DNA of 9,992 nucleotides, taken from assembly GCA_947278105.1 (NCBI GenBank), contig CAMYOR010000024.1:1-9992 (forward strand), written 5' to 3'. Both the position numbers and the translations under genes were made by a program. Below, piece after piece: positions 6,854-9,992 of this stretch. The notes below the pieces were generated by a model. It ran no database searches, was not told the origin of the DNA, and was given only the letters and a program-made list of their open reading frames with translations. How positions within the stretch are numbered: position 1 is the stretch's first letter; each line of letters opens with the position of its first letter. The DNA is from an uncultured Tissierellia bacterium. GTDB taxonomy: Bacteria > Bacillota > Clostridia > Tissierellales > Peptoniphilaceae.

Positions 6854-7966
6854 GCCCTCCCCCTCCATTTCTTTAAGAATCTCTTCTTTTAAAGTCATCG
6901 ACTGGGAAAAAAATTCATCGGAAAGATCGGAATAGCCCAAGAGGAAATCGAGATCCTCGAGGGCTTTTTTTCTGTTTCCCAAAACGGCAAGAAGAATGGC
7001 CCGGTTAAAGCGAAGGCGGAGGCCGGAAGGATGTCGGTCAAGGCCCAGGTTTGCATATTTTAAAGCTTCATCTATCTTTCCCTCTGCATTGAGATTATAG
7101 ACAAGACCATTATAGAGGTCTTCAATCTCTCCCCCTTTTTCCAAAGCCATTTTAAAGGATTCCTCGGCTTCCCTGTATCTTTCAAGGTTCTGAAAAGCCG
7201 TGCCCAGATAGTAATAGACATCGTAACGGGTCTGATCCTTCTTCGCCTGATTGAAGGCTTCAATGGCTTTTTCATAATTGGCCCGATTGAGATAATAAAT
7301 CCCATCCTCAATGAAGGCCTGCGGCTCAATGGCTCTGATTGCCTGTCGGATCTCCTCACGGATCTCTTCCCGAGGAGCCGCCGCCAGGGCCCGCTGGTAG
7401 TATGCCTTCGCCTTCAGATAATGGCCCAAGCCTTCATTAATCTGCCCTAATCCCGTGTTGGCAAAGACATTGTCTTCCTGGGCTTGGAGAACCTCTTCAT
7501 AGAGCCTTGAGGCTTCCTTAATAAAGGCTTCCCGATCTTTTTCCAAAGAAGAATCCATGGCGTAGGAATAAAAAAGGGAAGCCAGATGAACTCTGGCAAA
7601 ATGGTTTTCGGGATTGAGCTCCAGGGCGGCGCGAAAGGCAATTCGGCTATGGTCAGGATTCTTGTCCTCCAAAGCCAATTGGCAGGCAAAGCGGTCAGGC
7701 TCCTCAATGGCTTTTTTTAGGATCTCTTTATATTCTGGGGCAAATTTAAAGTCGGGATCAATCCCCAGGTTCCAGACCATGCCTTTTAAAAAATAAGAAA
7801 GATCAATCGATTGGTCCAGGCGATTTTCCTTCAGGCCTTCAATAAAATCGAAAGTCCGTATGGGTAGGGGGAGGCCCGGGGTTAGAAAAGAAGAAGCCGC
7901 TTCTTTTTTTAAATCAAGATAAGCCAGATCACGGGAAAACTGTAAAAAATATTTATCGACCTGCAT
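6839..7966 (-). CDS. TPR-repeat protein of unknown function
   Basis: A 375-residue soluble protein with no signal peptide or membrane segment. After an N-terminal part of about 100 residues with no recognised motif, tetratricopeptide-like helical pairs follow: about 103-136 (ending AALELNPEN), 153-198 (AKAYYQRALAAAP), 217-249 (YYLNRANYEKAIEAFNQA), 250-283 (YYYLGTAFQNLERYREAEESFKMAL), 284-317 (EGKIDEALKYANLGLDRHP) and 318-350. Such repeats usually form a protein-binding solenoid. The frame is open upstream to 8041, but I chose the ATG at 7966. It follows GGGAAAGAG at 6 nt, whereas the longer version would add 25 residues of low-complexity sequence lying wholly inside the upstream gene. It overlaps that membrane-protein gene by 14 bp, so the two are probably co-translated, and the TPR protein may act at the membrane with its neighbour. 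Its end overlaps murC. No specific function can be named. Confidence 0.9.
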   Translation of the reverse strand: MQVDKYFLQFSRDLAYLDLKKEAASSFLTPGLPLPIRTFDFIEGLKENRLDQSIDLSYFLKGMVWNLGIDPDFKFAPEYKEILKKAIEEPDRFACQLALEDKNPDHSRIAFRAALELNPENHFARVHLASLFYSYAMDSSLEKDREAFIKEASRLYEEVLQAQEDNVFANTGLGQINEGLGHYLKAKAYYQRALAAAPREEIREEIRQAIRAIEPQAFIEDGIYYLNRANYEKAIEAFNQAKKDQTRYDVYYYLGTAFQNLERYREAEESFKMALEKGGEIEDLYNGLVYNLNAEGKIDEALKYANLGLDRHPSGLRLRFNRAILLAVLGNRKKALEDLDFLLGYSDLSDEFFSQSMTLKEEILKEMEGEGPISS

Positions 7967-8672
7967 GATACACTCTTTCCCTGAAAGCCCGCCCTCTCTT
8001 GTTGGAGGTAAGCAGGATTCGGCAGAAAATGCCCTTGGCATAGAAGTAAAGGGTGAGTAAAAGCGCCCTGAGAAAAAGGTATCCCAGGGATCCTATTTCA
8101 AAGTACTGGGCCCGAACGGCAATGGATTCTCCAAAAAATTTCTGAATGGCCAGGGTGAGAAGAAAGAAGACGGCCATGGCAAGGGGCGAGTCTTTCCAAA
8201 GCTGGTTGATGGTTGTAAAAACCTGGGCAATGGTGTTTTCACCAATATAAACCGCTTCGTATGCCGGAGACCGGTAGGTTTCCCAGATCGAATAAAAGAA
8301 GAGATAGACCGATGTCAGGCGGAGGGAGTAAGGAAAAACTCCCAGGACCAGATCGATCATCCAGAAGAAAAAGGAAACCTGGCTTAAAGGGCCTAAGAGG
8401 CTGGAATCATAAGTGGTAAGATCCGAAAAATCCAGCTTCTCCATAGAAAAAAGCAGGCGCATAAGACTGGCAAAATGGGTCAGGATGCTCAGATAAATAA
8501 GCCAGCGAACAAAACCGAAAAACAAGTTGGAGCCCAGGATCCGGGTTAGGTTGTTATATAGAGAAAGGATCGCCAGGTAAAGAAAAATGGAAACAAATAA
8601 AACCGGCAGGCCCTTCCCATACTTTTTGAAATCCCTAAAAAATTCCTTGCTTACAATTGAAAAATCCTTCAT
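7953..8672 (-). CDS. Multi-pass membrane protein of unknown function
   Basis: A 239-residue, strongly hydrophobic protein with no family motif I recognise. Likely membrane segments are about 21-40, 50-74, 97-128 (perhaps two), 163-181 and 193-222, giving some four to six passes. The N-terminus (FFRDFKKYGKG) and C-terminus (NKRGRAFRERVYHAGR) are basic, so by the positive-inside rule both ends should be cytoplasmic. There is no clear signal peptide, lipobox or catalytic motif. The ATG is preceded by AAGAGGAATGAA, a reasonable ribosome binding site. The gene starts 27 bp after mutS2 and overlaps the TPR gene by 14 bp, so it is the middle member of a three-gene transcription unit. It could anchor the TPR protein. 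The open frame, ribosome binding site and tight packing make it a convincing gene, but its role is unknown. Confidence 0.85.
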   Translation of the reverse strand: MKDFSIVSKEFFRDFKKYGKGLPVLFVSIFLYLAILSLYNNLTRILGSNLFFGFVRWLIYLSILTHFASLMRLLFSMEKLDFSDLTTYDSSLLGPLSQVSFFFWMIDLVLGVFPYSLRLTSVYLFFYSIWETYRSPAYEAVYIGENTIAQVFTTINQLWKDSPLAMAVFFLLTLAIQKFFGESIAVRAQYFEIGSLGYLFLRALLLTLYFYAKGIFCRILLTSNKRGRAFRERVYHAGR

Positions 8673-8699
8673 TTCATTCCTCTTACTCTTGTTTTTTTT

Positions 8700-9992
8700 C
8701 TATTTTAAATTGACCAGGGTAACGCCAGCCCCGCCTTCTTTGGGATCTGCCAGGCTATAGGACCTGACCCGCCTGTCTCTTTGGAGAAGGTCAGAAACAC
8801 CCTTTTTAAGGGCGCCGGTTCCCTTGCCATGAATAATTCGAACTTGGTTTAATCCAGCAATCAGCGCATCATCCAGGTACTTATCCACCCGATCCATCGC
8901 CTCAGAATAGCGCTCTCCTCTTAGGTCCAGCTCGGGTGAGATCGTTTTTGCCTTCTGGCTAAAAAGTGTTCCCAGCGGAATCTTTTTCTCATCCCTTTCC
9001 TCTTTCTCCTCAATCCGGCAAAGATCCTGAACATTCGAATGGATCTTTAATATGCCCATCTGCACCTGAACCTCACCGGAGGAGTCGGGCCCGGCCACAA
9101 GAATTCCATTTTGTCCCAGCGAAAGAATCTCCACCCGATCGCCAATCTTGAGAGAGTGGGGATCGTCTGCCCCTTTTTTTCGAACAGAGGAGGACAAAGA
9201 GGGCTTCAGCCGGTCCTCTGCTTCTTTTGCCCGCTCATTGACCGCATTTAAAGCCCGGTCCAATTCCGGGGTGGAAAACTTTTTTGCCTGTTTCGCCTCA
9301 CGAATAAGGTCTTGGGCGGTTTCTTTTGCCTGCCTGATCAGGTCTCTTCCCTCTTCCTTCGCCTCCTCAACCTGTCTCTTGTACTCCTTTTGCGCTCGGT
9401 CCAAATCCCTTTGCATCCCTTTAAGTTTTAGCGCATAGGCCTCGGCCTGTTTTTCCATAGCCAGCTTTTTCTCTTCGGATTCTTTTCTGCTCTTCTCAAT
9501 ATCGGCCAGGACATCTTCAAATTTAATGTTTTCTGAACGAACTCGGTTTTCGGCATCGGACAAAATAAAATCCGGCAGACCCAGTCTTTTGGATATCTCA
9601 AAGGCATTGGACCTTCCGGGCAGACCGATCACCAGCTTATAAGTCGGGGAAAGTGTCTGGACATCAAACTCCACCGACGCATTTTGTACCCTTTTATTTT
9701 TGATGGCAAAAAGCTTCAGCTCAGCATAATGGGTCGTTGCCAGGGTGCGAATATCTTTGTCGGTGACATAGGATAAGATGGCCATGGCAAGGGCCGCTCC
9801 TTCCACCGGATCCGTCCCGGCGCCCAGCTCATCAAAAAGCACCAAGGAGTTTGGGTCCGCTTTTTTTAGAATTTCGACGATGTTGGACATGGAAGCCGAA
9901 AAAGTAGAAAGGCTTAATTCAATCGACTGCCGGTCTCCAATATCGGCATAGATCGATTCAAAAACTCCGACCTTGGATGAGCTCTTACAGGG
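8700..9992 (-). CDS. mutS2: MutS2 ATPase with Smr nuclease domain, 5' part outside the window
   Basis: The frame is open to the right edge, giving 430 residues of a protein normally near 780-800. The ATG at 9890 is internal, since the 34 codons before it encode the conserved MutS-type segment YADIGDRQSIELSLSTFSAS. Visible parts are that segment, Walker B LVLFDELGAGTDP (50-62), the TTHYAELK switch (86-93), a long charged coiled coil (about 152-259), a KOW-like linker (GDRVEILSLGQNG), and the Smr domain over the last 76 residues with LDLRGE at 355-360 and HGKGTG at 388-393. Walker A lies outside the window. Unlike mismatch-repair MutS, the MutS2 family has been linked to suppressing recombination by acting on DNA junctions, and in Bacillus to processing collided ribosomes. 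LDxRG and HGxGTG are the usual Smr signatures. It is the first visible gene of the mutS2-membrane protein-TPR cluster. Confidence 0.97.
   Translation of the reverse strand, partial: PCKSSSKVGVFESIYADIGDRQSIELSLSTFSASMSNIVEILKKADPNSLVLFDELGAGTDPVEGAALAMAILSYVTDKDIRTLATTHYAELKLFAIKNKRVQNASVEFDVQTLSPTYKLVIGLPGRSNAFEISKRLGLPDFILSDAENRVRSENIKFEDVLADIEKSRKESEEKKLAMEKQAEAYALKLKGMQRDLDRAQKEYKRQVEEAKEEGRDLIRQAKETAQDLIREAKQAKKFSTPELDRALNAVNERAKEAEDRLKPSLSSSVRKKGADDPHSLKIGDRVEILSLGQNGILVAGPDSSGEVQVQMGILKIHSNVQDLCRIEEKEERDEKKIPLGTLFSQKAKTISPELDLRGERYSEAMDRVDKYLDDALIAGLNQVRIIHGKGTGALKKGVSDLLQRDRRVRSYSLADPKEGGAGVTLVNLK

Noticed and set aside
6871..6894. Imperfect hairpin CTTTAAGAA...TTCTTTTAAAG as a murC terminator
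   Set aside because: It is AT-rich with a G-U pair, has no following U-run and lies in the coding region of the TPR gene.
7967..8041. Longer N-terminus for the TPR protein starting at 8041
   Set aside because: The extra 25 residues overlap the membrane-protein gene and look like out-of-frame sequence. A plausible ribosome binding site precedes the ATG at 7966.
9888..9890. ATG at 9890 as the true start of a short, stand-alone mutS2 fragment
   Set aside because: The frame continues upstream to the window edge and encodes the conserved MutS family DIGDxQSIE segment, so the gene is simply cut by the window.

Overview
The window looks like a stretch of core chromosome from a Gram-positive bacterium of the Bacillota (Firmicutes). 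The reasons are the glmU-prs-pth-mfd gene order (compare glmU-prs-ctc-pth-fin-mfd in Bacillus subtilis), a MutS2 with a C-terminal Smr domain, AGGAGG-type ribosome binding sites and a base composition somewhat below 50% GC by eye. An anaerobic clostridial or Tissierellia-type host is my guess only. The first 24 bases are not genomic: they are a Nextera/Tn5 sequencing adapter, so this is the raw end of a draft contig.

Layout. Bases 25-5284 hold a minus-strand operon read right to left: glmU, prs, pth, mfd. Spacing is tight, with 24 bp between glmU and prs and 4-bp ATGA overlaps at prs/pth and pth/mfd. mfd is cut by the contig end. A 165-bp divergent intergenic region (5285-5449) has a TATAAT box on each strand, one for glmU and one for murC. 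murC runs rightward (5450-6844) and its last 6 bp overlap the end of a convergent gene. That gene belongs to a second minus-strand cluster, again read right to left: mutS2 (5' end outside the window), a small multi-pass membrane protein of unknown function, and a TPR-repeat protein.

How the genes fit together. GlmU and MurC serve the same pathway: UDP-GlcNAc supply and then addition of the first stem-peptide residue to UDP-MurNAc. Prs makes PRPP for nucleotide, His and Trp synthesis. Pth rescues peptidyl-tRNA, Mfd clears RNA polymerase stalled at DNA damage, and MutS2 acts on DNA junctions or collided ribosomes. The membrane and TPR proteins are translationally coupled and may work as a pair, but I do not recognise their role.

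The most notable biology is GlmU. Its acetyltransferase half is intact, but its N-terminal uridylyltransferase half is about 75 residues short and lacks the nucleotide-binding and metal-binding signatures. Pth also carries an unusual charged, cysteine-containing tail. I see no CRISPR array, insertion sequence, tRNA, rRNA, phage gene or defence island, and no non-coding stretch over 300 bp.
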